A stretch of 17,325 bases of DNA from Actinomycetes bacterium (GCA_023424135.1 JAFAEH010000207.1:1-17325), one strand, 5' to 3'; shown: positions 1 through 7,874, counted from the first letter of the stretch. Numbers and translations: made by a program. The notes: generated by a model not told the origin, from the sequence alone.

Positions 1-124
1 GAGCACGGGAGCACGGGAGCACGGGAGCACGGGAGCACGGGAGCACGGGAGCACGGGAGCACGGGAGCACGGGAGCACGGGAGCACGGGAGCACGGGAGC
101 ACGGGAGCACGGGAGCACGGGAGC
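1..124. repeat. 8-bp tandem repeat, unit GAGCACGG, about 15.5 copies
   Basis: Perfect head-to-tail copies of GAGCACGG from the first base of the window to base 124, with no substitutions, then an abrupt change to unique sequence. The array is cut by the window start, so its true length is unknown. Absence of divergence suggests recent slippage or active homogenisation. The 8-bp period is not a multiple of three, so it is not coding. It shares the core CACGG with the 7-bp array at 1701-1756. Confidence 0.97.
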
Positions 125-330
125 GTACATGCGTTCCCGCACAGCGGACTCCAGCAATGTCGAACGACGGACCATGACGAGCGCCAGCGCGCCGTTCGTG
201 GGCGTCGAGCAAGACGGGCCGACCTCACGGAGGTCGTGTGCCACGACGACGCTCGGTGTGAGCGACTGCGCGAGCTCACACCCTTCGACACACAACACAG
301 CGGCAGCGTGATGGACGGCCCTCTGGTGCT

Positions 331-344
331 GTTTCACGTGAAAC
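331..344. promoter_or_regulatory. parS site 1 (perfect)
   Basis: GTTTCACGTGAAAC, a perfect 14-bp palindrome identical to the core of the parS consensus bound by chromosomal ParB proteins. It would be a ParB loading site for chromosome partition and SMC recruitment. It is the best match of the four sites in this region, about 7.6 kb from the nearest strong DnaA box in oriC. Confidence 0.93.
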
Positions 345-429
345 GCGGGGTGAGGGCCGCTCCGCATCTGAGCTAGCAACTCCCCCTCAACCGTGTCGAC
401 CACTTCCCGCTCGCCGACGGACCCACTCC

Positions 430-471
430 CGACCGACCGGGCGAGTGAACACGACCGACCGGGCGAGTGAA
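430..471. repeat. 20-bp direct duplication
   Basis: Two identical 20-bp copies, CGACCGACCGGGCGAGTGAA, at 430-449 and 452-471, separated by the dinucleotide CA (22-bp period). Each copy contains an internal CGAC doublet. It is too short and isolated to be a CRISPR or an iteron array, and is probably a slippage duplication. Confidence 0.85.
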
Positions 472-1533
472 GAACGTCTGTGCCACCCATGCGCCTGGTC
501 ACGCAACCACCGACCGGTTCTGCGGCATGGGCCATCTCACGTTGTTGACGTGATTCGCGAGCTGTGCGGCGATGCCCAGCGCCAAGACCCCTTCCTCCAT
601 CGATGCGCAGGACTGACCATTCAAGACGGAGACAGAGCACAGTGCGGGCAACGTGCTGACGTCAGTGAGGGCCCTGTGCGGTCACCTTGAGCAGTCCAAC
701 CACCGGCGCGACGCGAACACTGTGGCGCCCGCCGGACGGCCGCCGGCGTCTGACCGTGAGGTCGGCGAGCGTCGCGCAATGACGGGACGACCGCTCGGCG
801 TGCGGAGACAGACCTAGGGTCTGGTCAGCGACAACGACAATCCCCATGGTCTCCGCGCCGACGCATCGAGGGCAGCAGTCGACACACGAGTGTGCAGTTG
901 AGCCCGCCATCGCGCGGAACCGACTGCGCACGCGAAGGGTCCTTCGCGCATGCAGCGCGCAGCGCCTCTCTCTCGGACCCGGCCTGGCTCGAACGATCAG
1001 CCACCCTCGCCAGCGCAGGCTTCGAGACGCCCAGACCGGGTCGACACGCCTTGGGCGGGTTCCGACCCGAACGTACGTCGAGAACTCGGTGAGGTCACCC
1101 CGGTTTCAGGCACACGCCCAACGCATCACGCGAACGCACGTGGACAGGGAAAGGTGCCTATACGGGCCCCGTCGACGTCCCTGCACGGCACGACCGCGTC
1201 GTCTCTGACCCTTGAGCCAGCCGCGCGCGCACCCAACGACCAGACCCGAAGAGGACTGCTCCCCGGCGCGGCGTGGGCGCTTCACCACATGTGCGCCACC
1301 GTCCGACCAGTGCACCGTGCGACGCTGCCGCGGGCGCCGACCGTGCCACGCCGGCAGGCATCGCTCGGGGCCTCGTAAGGCACCCGCCTTTCCTTCGTCG
1401 GAAGCAAGGCGCACCGAATGGGGCCACGCACTCCGTCACTACGCCAGCTGCAATCCACCACCGCGCCACAGCCGACCGGCGGCGCGTGGCACCGATGGTG
1501 CGGTCGTGGTGCGGATCGCCGCCTCTCGAGCAT

Positions 1534-1547
1534 GTTCCACGTGAAAC
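1534..1547. promoter_or_regulatory. parS site 2 (one variant base)
   Basis: GTTCCACGTGAAAC, 13 of 14 bases of the perfect parS palindrome. The only change is T to C at position 4, a position that is degenerate in the published Bacillus-type parS consensus. The flanking bases (AT before, GCG after) also resemble site 1. It is a likely ParB-binding site. Confidence 0.88.
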
Positions 1548-1700
1548 GCGGGCGCGAAGCTGCTCGGGATCGACCAGGGAGAAGCGGCTCACAGGGCTGA
1601 CGGTGCTCAGCAATGACTCCAGTACGGCCGCGGTGCCCGGGCGCGACCGCGCCTGGGGCGCGTCGACCGCCATGGCCCGCCCCTTGCCGCACTTCACACC

Positions 1701-1756
1701 TCACGGCTTACGGCTCGCTGCTCACGGCTCACGGCTCACGGCTCACGGCTCACGGC
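1701..1756. repeat. 7-bp tandem repeat, unit TCACGGC, 8 copies
   Basis: Eight consecutive 7-bp units. Copies 1 and 4-8 are perfect TCACGGC, while copy 2 (TTACGGC) and copy 3 (TCGCTGC) carry substitutions. The array ends at 1756 and the third parS palindrome begins at 1757 with no spacer. Its last bases share TCACG with the parS core, so part of the array resembles a parS half-site. Confidence 0.95.
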
Positions 1757-1770
1757 GTTTCACGTGGAAC
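1757..1770. promoter_or_regulatory. parS site 3 (one variant base), joined to a repeat array
   Basis: GTTTCACGTGGAAC, 13 of 14 bases of the perfect palindrome, with A to G at position 11. This is the mirror image of the change in site 2. It lies immediately after the 7-bp TCACGGC array and 223 bp from site 2, the closest pair in the cluster. Likely ParB-binding site. Confidence 0.88.
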
Positions 1771-2119
1771 ATGAGCGGCGCACGCGCTCATCATCACAAA
1801 TCCGTGTCGCTGACCGATCGTCTGGCGACCAGGGCCCGCTGCCCCGGACCACACCGGCCGCCGATCGAGCAGCGGGACTACCGCGCACCGAACCGAGTGC
1901 TGCGCAGGGTGCACATCATCACCACGTGTCGTGGTCCGTGGAGAGGTCACCTCGACGCGCTTCTCTCGGCGACAAGCACGGCGCAGAGACACCCCTACCC
2001 ACTCCACGGGGACTGGCTTGTCACGACCAGCCCCCGACGCCCGCGCGCCTTGGCGGCCCCGGCAACGCGTATGAACGCGGCGCACGGGCACCGGTCGACA
2101 GGAGCCGTGCACTCACGGC

Positions 2120-2174
<55 letters not shown>

Positions 2175-2725
2175 CATACGAATGACGTGCGACTGACGTG
2201 CGACAACCGACCTCAGATACCTCACACCCGCCGGAGACGACCACGCGTCGGCGCACCAAGCCCAACCCGTACCGCGTGACAGCGAATGCGATTGCCGATC
2301 GGTCGGCCCCTCACACCCGCCGCACCTGCTGGCGCACGTCCTGATACAGGTCGACATCGCGTACGAACCACACCCCACTCGGGGCACGGCCGTCTGCTGG
2401 TCACACGTGTGCACCGCGCGGAGCCAGAGGTTGGGACCAAGGTGCGCCGGCACACAGCCAGAACGCGCATCGTCCGCCTAGAGCCCCGTTGCCTGGAACC
2501 CCGCGGCGAGACCCGATGCGCACCGACAGCTCCTCGGGCCGGTGTTGCCAAGGAGTGCATCGCCCTGAGGGATACAGAGAGTCGAGATCCACAGATCCCG
2601 GACCGAGAGATAGAGCTCCAGCATGCCTCCCGCGCGCCCGCCGTCCCCCAGATGACGGGAACGGTCCCCGCGAACGGCATCCACACCCCACACACGCGGC
2701 GGATCGCACGGGTGGCAGCGTCCCG

Positions 2726-2739
2726 GTTCCACGTGGAAC
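2726..2739. promoter_or_regulatory. parS site 4 (symmetrical double variant)
   Basis: GTTCCACGTGGAAC, still a perfect palindrome. It differs from the ideal parS at positions 4 and 11 together, so both half-sites carry the variant seen singly in sites 2 and 3. All four sites therefore fit GTTYCACGTGRAAC. It may bind ParB more weakly than site 1; that is inference. Confidence 0.8.
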
Positions 2740-2797
2740 AACCCCCTCGAGGCGCCCCCGGGACGAGCCGGTGCGCTCGGAATAGGGTCAAAAGCGA

Positions 2798-2827
2798 CTC
2801 TCAGACTTCGTCAGGAAGCCCTGAGAG
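2798..2827. other. Stem-loop in gene-free region
   Basis: CTCTCAG (2798-2804) pairs with CTGAGAG (2821-2827). Inside it CTTC (2806-2809) pairs with GAAG (2815-2818) around a 5-base loop, giving an 11-bp interrupted stem. A TAGGGT hexamer at 2783-2788 resembles a -10 box just upstream on the plus strand, but no -35 is visible and there is no T-tract after the stem. It could be a terminator of something now lost, or part of a small RNA. Chance is also possible. Confidence 0.35.
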
Positions 2828-3125
2828 CGCCGCAACTGTGCCCGGCGGGCCCGGTCGGGGCGCCTATCAGCCCTCAGAATCGCTCTGGGCGAAGCCTTGA
2901 AGGCGCATCTGCAGCCCACAGACTGCCGACGACCGGCATATCGACGCCGAGAGAAGTCCGACCACACGTCCGTCGGGGCCGATGCCGCATCGCGCAAGCG
3001 CGTGCCGCCCGAGCGTGGCAACGACACCTCGCCCCCACTCATCGCACCCACTCGTCGCACCCTCCCTCACCCGAGCGAGCCGCGCGCCGGAACTGCGACA
3101 CCGAGCCGTCGTCATCTGGAGACGA

Positions 3126-3159
3126 CGACGGGCGGGTGGCTCCAGCCACCCGCCCGTCG
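3126..3159 (-). terminator. Terminator hairpin after jag
   Basis: A perfect 16-bp inverted repeat, 3126-3141 against 3144-3159, very GC-rich, with the two central bases CC and probably a slightly larger real loop. It starts 12 bp beyond the jag stop in the direction of transcription. There is no clear U-tract after it, which is common for actinobacterial terminators. It likely ends the rpmH-rnpA-yidD-yidC-jag transcript and insulates the parS region. Confidence 0.75.
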
Positions 3160-3171
3160 CAAGACCTCACG

Positions 3172-3687
3172 TCACGCCGGCTTGATCACGACCCGCCGCT
3201 CGGGCTCGACACCCTCGGAGTCGCTGAGCAGCCCGGCCTCGGCGACGGCGTCGTGCACCACCTTGCGCTCGAACGGGTTCATCGGTGCGAGGGTGGCAGG
3301 GCTACCCGTCGCGCTCACGTCGGCGATCGCCGCACGCGCGATCTCCACGAGCTCCGCGCGCCGCGACGCCCGGTACCCCGCGATGTCGAGCATGAGACGG
3401 CTGCGCTCCCCCGTCTTCGTCTGCACGGCGAGTCGGGTCAGCTCCTGGAGCGCGTCGAGCACCCCGCCGTCCGACCCGACGAGGCGACGCAGGCTCGCCT
3501 CGTCGGTGCCGTCCTCGGCGACGATCTCGACTGCGGCACGCCCGTGGTCAACGTCGATGTCGATGTCTCCGTCGAGGTCGGCGATGTCGAGGAACTCCTC
3601 GAGGTAGTCCGCCGCGATCTCGCCCTCTTCCTCGAGGCGCGTGACCAGGCCGGCGTCGTCCGCCGGGCTCTGCTCCGTCGTGCTCAT
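3172..3687 (-). CDS. jag: Jag / R3H-domain RNA-binding protein (KhpB family)
   Basis: Encodes 171 residues, a normal length for the actinobacterial form, which lacks the long N-terminal Jag domain seen in firmicutes. Family members bind single-stranded RNA and are encoded beside yidC. The N-terminal 45 residues are acidic. A KH-like domain follows (about 45-105), then a C-terminal R3H domain (about 110-170) with the Arg-x3-His pattern in ERKVVHDAV (140-148) and the closing motif EPERRVVIKP. The ATG start is preceded by GGAGAAG, and upstream in-frame codons fall inside yidC in another frame, so this start is secure. It is the last gene of the leftward operon, 61 bp after yidC. rsmG, its usual next neighbour, is absent here. 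Confidence 0.93.
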   Translation of the reverse strand: MSTTEQSPADDAGLVTRLEEEGEIAADYLEEFLDIADLDGDIDIDVDHGRAAVEIVAEDGTDEASLRRLVGSDGGVLDALQELTRLAVQTKTGERSRLMLDIAGYRASRRAELVEIARAAIADVSATGSPATLAPMNPFERKVVHDAVAEAGLLSDSEGVEPERRVVIKPA

Positions 3688-3748
3688 GTGACTTCTCCGT
3701 TCAGCGGTGTCGCCCGCACGTGCCCGACAGGGAGCGTGCGGCGGTGGA

Positions 3749-4900
3749 TCAGGAAGAGGCCGTGGACCCGGAAGCGTCGCCCGGGGACCGTCCCTTGCGC
3801 TTCTTCTGGGTGGACGCAGAGCGTGGTTCCGGGTCGACCGGTGCGTCCTGCACGGGAGCGTCCTCGACGGATGCGTCCTCCGTCGTGCCGTCGTCGCCAC
3901 CGGCATCGGTCGACGCGCCATCCGTGGCCGCACGCTGCGGCGCCTTGCCCTTGGCGCGGTCCTTGCGCTTGGGCTGCTGACGCTGTCCGCGCGGCTTCTC
4001 CTCGATCGTCGCCGCCGGGGCCTCCTCGACGACGATCCCGCGTGCGGCAGCCTTGCGTGCGCGCCGCTCCTTGAGTGCCTTCTCGGCCTCCGAGCCGGGA
4101 GCCGGCATCCGTCGGATCGTGTAGAACTGCTGCCCCATCGACCACAGGTTCGTCGTCGTCCAGTAGATGAGGACACCGATCGGGAAGTTGACGCCCGAGA
4201 ACGCGAACACCAGCGGGAGCACGTACAGCAGGATCTTCTGCTGCTGGGCCATCGGACCCGTGAGCGCCGCCGGGGGCATGTTCTTCATGGTCAGCTGACG
4301 CTGGGTCGTGAACGTGGTCACCGACATCGCGATGATCAGCACCACGGTGACGATCCGGATGTGCCAGTTGTCCCCGGCCTGCATGAACGTCCCCGACAGG
4401 GGAGCCCCCCAGATGGTGGCCTGCTCCGCCTGAGCAGCGAGCGCCGACGTCATCGGGCCGATCGCGTCCGCGCGGTCGTACGTCCCTGCGGCCAGCCGTG
4501 GCAGCTCGTACAGCACGCGGAAGAGCGCGAAGAAGATCGGCGACTGCAGCAGGATCGGCAGGCACGAGGCGAACGGGTTCGTGCCGTGCTTGCGGTACAG
4601 CTCCATCATCTCGCGGGACATCGCCTCGCGGGACGCCGGGTCGGTCTTCCCCTTGTACTTCTTCTGCAGGGCCTGCATCTCGGGCTGGACGAGCTGCATG
4701 CCGCGCGAGGCCTTGATCTGCTTGAAGAACAGCGGGATCAGCAGGATCCGCATGACGATCACGAGGCCGACGATCGACAGCCCCCAGGCTGCACCGCTGG
4801 CGGGGTCGAGGCCGAGCCACGTCAGCAGGTCGTGGAAGCGGACCATGATCCAGGCGACCACGACCATGAGCGGGAACAGCAGGCCGTCCATCCAGTCCAT
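3749..4900 (-). CDS. yidC: Membrane protein insertase YidC/Oxa1
   Basis: 383 residues. It inserts and folds membrane proteins, alone or with SecYEG. A first hydrophobic segment lies at about 6-20. The conserved core follows with hydrophobic segments near 40-58, 113-130, 181-198 and 223-250. Arg51 in VMRILLIP is the conserved positively charged residue of the hydrophilic groove, and LQKKYKGKTDP (78-88) is the typical cytoplasmic hairpin. The tail after about 265 is long and charged: first Lys/Arg-rich, then an Ala/Asp/Glu/Thr-rich low-complexity stretch (325-365), ending basic again. Such tails can contact ribosomes. The ATG at 4900 is preceded by GAGGAG; a longer frame upstream lacks YidC-like sequence and overlaps yidD. 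It follows yidD by 22 bp. Confidence 0.96.
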   Translation of the reverse strand: MDWMDGLLFPLMVVVAWIMVRFHDLLTWLGLDPASGAAWGLSIVGLVIVMRILLIPLFFKQIKASRGMQLVQPEMQALQKKYKGKTDPASREAMSREMMELYRKHGTNPFASCLPILLQSPIFFALFRVLYELPRLAAGTYDRADAIGPMTSALAAQAEQATIWGAPLSGTFMQAGDNWHIRIVTVVLIIAMSVTTFTTQRQLTMKNMPPAALTGPMAQQQKILLYVLPLVFAFSGVNFPIGVLIYWTTTNLWSMGQQFYTIRRMPAPGSEAEKALKERRARKAAARGIVVEEAPAATIEEKPRGQRQQPKRKDRAKGKAPQRAATDGASTDAGGDDGTTEDASVEDAPVQDAPVDPEPRSASTQKKRKGRSPGDASGSTASS

Positions 4901-4922
4901 GAAGCAGTGCTCCTCGAGAGCG

Positions 4923-5219
4923 TCAGTGGGCGGCCGGAGCCGCGCCGAAAGTACGGTGCGTGTCGCGCGACGGTGGAACGTCGTCGACACCGCCGGGGTT
5001 CCAGGGGTGGCACCGCAGCAGCCGCCGGGCGGCGAGCCAGCCGCCACGCACAGCGCCGTGACGCTGCACCGCGATCACGGCGTACTGCGAGCACGACGGG
5101 TAGAAGCGGCAGGTCGGCGGGGTCAGGGGCGAGACCACCCGCTGGTAGACCCACAGCAGCGCGAGCAGGATCCGGGCGGGGATCCGACGGACGAATGTCC
5201 CGACGACACGAAGAGTCAT
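4923..5219 (-). CDS. yidD: Membrane protein insertion efficiency factor YidD
   Basis: 98 residues, the usual small size. It is a peripheral inner-membrane protein thought to assist YidC-dependent insertion. The family core is intact: an amphipathic or hydrophobic N-terminus (IPARILLALLWVYQRVVSPL), the Cys-containing CRFYPSCSQYA motif at about 37-47, and CHPWNPGGVD near 70-79. It starts with ATG only 7 bp after the rnpA stop and ends 22 bp before yidC, so translational coupling in the operon is likely. The C-terminal 15 residues are unconserved and Ala/Arg/His-rich. Confidence 0.94.
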   Translation of the reverse strand: MTLRVVGTFVRRIPARILLALLWVYQRVVSPLTPPTCRFYPSCSQYAVIAVQRHGAVRGGWLAARRLLRCHPWNPGGVDDVPPSRDTHRTFGAAPAAH

Positions 5220-5226
5220 GGGATGA

Positions 5227-5586
5227 TCAGCCGCTCACGCGTCGGTCGGCACGCCGCACGGCCGATGCGAGCGCAGTGTCGAGGTCGCGGCCGAGCTCCG
5301 CCGACGACGCCGCGGCGGCAGCCGGCTGGGCTCGCACCACGACCAGCGTGCCCTCGGCGACAGCGTCGACGCGCGCCGCGACCAACGCACGCATGCGCCG
5401 CTTGACCCGGTTGCGCACCACCGCGTTGCCCACGGCCTTGGACACGACGAGACCGACCACCGGCGGGCCGGGGTCGGTCGTGGTCGTCAGGTGCACGACG
5501 AGCGTGTCGCGTCCCCCGCGCGCACCCCGACGCACCGTCTGCTGGAAGTCGGCAGAGCGGCGCATCCGGTGCGCGGCGGGGAGCAC
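5227..5586 (-). CDS. rnpA: Ribonuclease P protein component
   Basis: 119 residues, typical for the family. It binds the catalytic RNase P RNA and helps process the 5' ends of precursor tRNAs. It opens with LPAAHRMRRSADF, the standard N-terminus containing the conserved Phe14. The RNR signature VVRNRVKRRMR lies at 56-66 after GLVVSKAVGNA. The Ala-rich stretch near 89-94 and the C-terminus are variable. The GTG start at 5586 lies 11 bp after the rpmH stop; this close rpmH-rnpA pairing is nearly universal in bacteria. It is followed by yidD after 7 bp. Confidence 0.96.
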   Translation of the reverse strand: MLPAAHRMRRSADFQQTVRRGARGGRDTLVVHLTTTTDPGPPVVGLVVSKAVGNAVVRNRVKRRMRALVAARVDAVAEGTLVVVRAQPAAAAASSAELGRDLDTALASAVRRADRRVSG

Positions 5587-5597
5587 CGGGCCTGGCG

Positions 5598-5735
5598 TCA
5601 GGCCGAGAGCTCGGAGCGCCCCTTGCGGCGACGAGCCGCAAGGATGGCGCGCCCGGCACGCGTACGCATGCGCAGGCGGAAGCCGTGGGTCTTGGCCCGG
5701 CGCCGGTTGTTCGGCTGGAAGGTGCGCTTGGTCAC
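5598..5735 (-). CDS. rpmH: Large ribosomal subunit protein bL34
   Basis: 45 residues, very basic, an almost invariant family. KRTFQPNNRRRAKTHGF at the N-terminus followed by RMRTRAGRAILAARRRKGR is the complete L34 sequence, forming the small helical protein of the 50S subunit. I place the start at the GTG at 5735, giving MTKRTFQ. The open frame continues upstream for about 50 codons, but that part is unconserved and overlaps the promoter. It is the first gene of the leftward operon, 11 bp before rnpA, and is divergent from dnaA. Confidence 0.97.
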   Translation of the reverse strand: MTKRTFQPNNRRRAKTHGFRLRMRTRAGRAILAARRRKGRSELSA

Positions 5736-5886
5736 GACGGTCTCCACACGTTCTCGTAGCGATCGCGCAGACGCACGACCAGGTCCTGGTGCCGAGGCCG
5801 AGGCTCCTCTGGACCGCACGTGCTCTGGATCGCGCACGTGTGGCGGCGTCAGGGCGCGCCGGGTGGAGCCGTCGGACGGCTGGACC

Positions 5887-5916
5887 ACGTTACGCTCCCG
5901 CCTCGGACCGGGTCAA
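5887..5916 (-). promoter_or_regulatory. Promoter candidate for rpmH operon
   Basis: On the minus strand a -35 hexamer TTGACC (5911-5916, five of six consensus bases) is followed after 18 bp by TAACGT (5887-5892), which fits the actinobacterial TAnnnT -10. Transcription would begin near 5880 and give a leader of about 145 nt before the rpmH GTG. This is the clearest sigma-70-type promoter in the window, and strong expression fits a ribosomal protein operon. Confidence 0.6.
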
Positions 5917-6002
5917 ACGCGCACGTGCACGCCTCTACCCCACAACCGCTGCGCACGACTTGCGCGACATCGGCGTGTCGTCCGACTCACCCGCTCGCGC
6001 CC

Positions 6003-6031
6003 TTATGTCGCCCTGTCGACCCGGTTAGCAT
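6003..6031 (+). promoter_or_regulatory. Weak dnaA promoter candidate
   Basis: TAGCAT at 6026-6031 fits a -10 element. The hexamer 17 bp upstream (6003-6008, TTATGT) is a poor -35. If used, the dnaA leader would be about 240 nt long and would contain the two DnaA boxes at 6204-6224, which could act as a downstream roadblock for autoregulation. Other start points are possible. Confidence 0.25.
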
Positions 6032-6203
6032 CGGGGGTCGTCGTGCTGGCGCGCCTCCCGGGTGCGACGCTGTTCCGAGCACGGCCTGCGGCTCCGGACC
6101 GCCGCCCGCGCACGGGCCGGATCCGGCCGCAGTGCGGACGACGACTCGCACCACGGCCACCGCTCGTCGTCCGCCGGCTCCGCCCAGCACGCGCACGCAC
6201 AGG

Positions 6204-6224
6204 TGTGGACAACTATGTGGACAA
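6204..6224 (-). promoter_or_regulatory. Twin perfect DnaA boxes upstream of dnaA
   Basis: TGTGGACAA occurs at 6204-6212 and again at 6216-6224. Both are exact reverse complements of the TTGTCCACA box, in the same orientation, with a 12-bp repeat distance, close to one helical turn. They lie 54 bp before the dnaA start codon. Such boxes near dnaA usually serve autoregulation by DnaA. In this window, only one other perfect box, at 7926-7934, was noticed. Confidence 0.85.
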
Positions 6225-6278
6225 CCACGTGGCGTGCCACACTCGCCGAACCGCAGGCCCGATCACCGAGGTAGGACG

Positions 6279-7844
6279 TTGTCACAGGACGAAGAACCGG
6301 CCCGCGTCTGGGGTCACGTCGTCGCGAGCCTCGAGGCGAGCCCCGACATCACCCCCCGCCAGCTCGCGTTCGTCCGCCTCGCGCACCCGCTCGGGCTCCT
6401 CGACGGGACGATGCTCCTGGCTGTCGGCAACGATCTGACCAAGGAGTACCTGGAGACCCGCGTGCGCCCCGAGGTGACGCAGGCCCTGTCGGAGGCGCTC
6501 GGCCGCGAGGCCCGCTTCGCCATCACCGTCGACCCCGAGATCGCCGGCGACATTCCCCCCGCGCTGCGCGTCGTCCCACCGGCCCCGCCCGCCGCGCCGT
6601 ACGAGCGTGAGGGCGAGCAGCCGCAGCGCACCGATCTGGCGCTGGTCACCTCCCACGTCGGCCCCACCGGGCACGACGAGGACGCCCGGCACCGCGACGG
6701 TGTCGTCGACGCGCGACGTGAGACGCACGCCGAGCCCCGTCCTGCGCTGCGTGCGATCGACGGGACGGGCCCGGACACCGACCCACCCCCGCGCCGCGGG
6801 TTGTCGGAGCCGGCGCGCCTGAACCCCAAGTACCTGTTCGAGACGTTCGTCATCGGCTCGTCCAACCGCTTCGCCCACGCGGCCGCCGTCGCGGTCGCGG
6901 AGGCACCTGCCAAGGCCTACAACCCGCTGTTCATCTACGGCGACTCGGGTCTGGGCAAGACCCACCTGCTGCACGCGATCGGCCATTACGCGCAGAACCT
7001 CTACCCGACGGTCCGCGTGCGGTACGTGAACTCCGAGGAGTTCACGAACGACTTCATCAACTCCATCGGCGAGGGCAAGGCGGGCGCGTTCCAGCGGCGC
7101 TACCGCGAGGTCGACGTCCTGCTCATCGACGACATCCAGTTCCTGCAGGGCAAGGAACAGACGATGGAGGAGTTCTTCCACACGTTCAACACGCTGCACA
7201 ACGCGAACAAGCAGGTCGTCATCACCTCGGACGTCCCGCCCAAGCAGCTCAACGGGTTCGAGGACCGGATGCGCTCCCGCTTCGAGTGGGGTCTCATCAC
7301 GGACGTGCAGCCGCCGGACCTCGAGACGCGTATCGCGATCCTGCGCAAGAAGGCCGCGAGCGAGCGGCTGCAGGCCCCGGACGACGTCCTGGAGTACATC
7401 GCGTCGAAGATCTCGACGAACATCCGTGAGCTCGAGGGCGCCCTCATCCGTGTCACGGCGTTCGCGAACCTCAACCGTCAGCAGGTCGACGTCTCCCTCG
7501 CGGAGATCGTCCTGAAGGACCTCATCACCGACGACCAGACGCAGGAGATCACCGCGACCACGGTGATCGGGCAGACGGCCGCGTACTTCGGTCTGAGCAT
7601 CGAGGACCTGTGCGGCTCGAGCCGATCGCGTGTGCTCGTCACGGCGCGGCAGATCGCGATGTACCTGTGCCGTGAGCTCACCGACCTGTCCCTGCCGAAG
7701 ATCGGCCAGGCGTTCGGTGGTCGCGACCACACGACGGTCATGCACGCGAACCGCAAGATCCGCGAGCTCATGGCCGAGCGCCGCTCGATCTACAACCAGG
7801 TCACGGAGCTCACCAACCGCATCAAGCAGCAGCACCGCGGCTGA
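6279..7844 (+). CDS. dnaA: Chromosomal replication initiator DnaA
   Basis: 521 residues; the AAA+ ATPase that recognises DnaA boxes and opens oriC. Domain I (about 1-90) contacts partners. A variable, Pro/His/Arg-rich domain II linker spans about 95-175. The AAA+ domain starts at LNPKYLFETFV and contains Walker A GDSGLGKT (221-228) and Walker B VLLIDDIQF (280-288). Domain IV carries the DNA-binding helix-turn-helix with the DnaA signature GGRDHTTVMHANRKI from 480. I choose the rare TTG at 6279 because GAGGTAGG lies just upstream and SQDEEPARVW matches the family N-terminus. The same frame stays open 450 bp upstream, but that part is unconserved. Flanked by DnaA boxes on both sides. Confidence 0.97.
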   Translation: MSQDEEPARVWGHVVASLEASPDITPRQLAFVRLAHPLGLLDGTMLLAVGNDLTKEYLETRVRPEVTQALSEALGREARFAITVDPEIAGDIPPALRVVPPAPPAAPYEREGEQPQRTDLALVTSHVGPTGHDEDARHRDGVVDARRETHAEPRPALRAIDGTGPDTDPPPRRGLSEPARLNPKYLFETFVIGSSNRFAHAAAVAVAEAPAKAYNPLFIYGDSGLGKTHLLHAIGHYAQNLYPTVRVRYVNSEEFTNDFINSIGEGKAGAFQRRYREVDVLLIDDIQFLQGKEQTMEEFFHTFNTLHNANKQVVITSDVPPKQLNGFEDRMRSRFEWGLITDVQPPDLETRIAILRKKAASERLQAPDDVLEYIASKISTNIRELEGALIRVTAFANLNRQQVDVSLAEIVLKDLITDDQTQEITATTVIGQTAAYFGLSIEDLCGSSRSRVLVTARQIAMYLCRELTDLSLPKIGQAFGGRDHTTVMHANRKIRELMAERRSIYNQVTELTNRIKQQHRG

Positions 7845-7847
7845 CGT

Positions 7848-7874
7848 CCGGACGCGCCCGCGGGCCGTGTCCGG
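7848..7874 (+). terminator. Possible terminator hairpin after dnaA
   Basis: CCGGAC (7848-7853) pairs with GTCCGG (7869-7874), and GCCC (7856-7859) pairs with GGGC (7862-7865) inside. It starts 4 bp after the dnaA stop. It has no T-tract. It could end dnaA transcription before oriC, or be incidental in such GC-rich DNA. Confidence 0.4.

Noticed and set aside
1..124. CRISPR array or telomere repeat
   Set aside because: The 8-bp units abut with no spacers, so it is not CRISPR. The neighbouring sequence is a circular-type oriC region, with no terminal palindromes suggesting a telomere.
2398..2415. Another parS around the CACGTG-like bases at about 2401-2410
   Set aside because: The core is ACACGTGT without the GTTY/RAAC arms. 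Other CACGTG hexamers in the window (for example near 5839, 5922 and 6226) also lack the arms.
2286..2900. 204-codon plus-strand frame and opposing minus-strand frame 2222-2791, possible decayed rsmG or parA
   Set aside because: I looked for the Gly-rich SAM-binding motif of RsmG and the KGGVGKTT motif of ParA and saw neither. The apparent FHVE motif is only the translation of parS site 4.
3707..6028. 773-codon plus-strand frame opposite yidC, yidD, rnpA and rpmH
   Set aside because: It overlaps four certain genes on the other strand and is composed of Arg/His/Asp-rich sequence typical of antisense frames.
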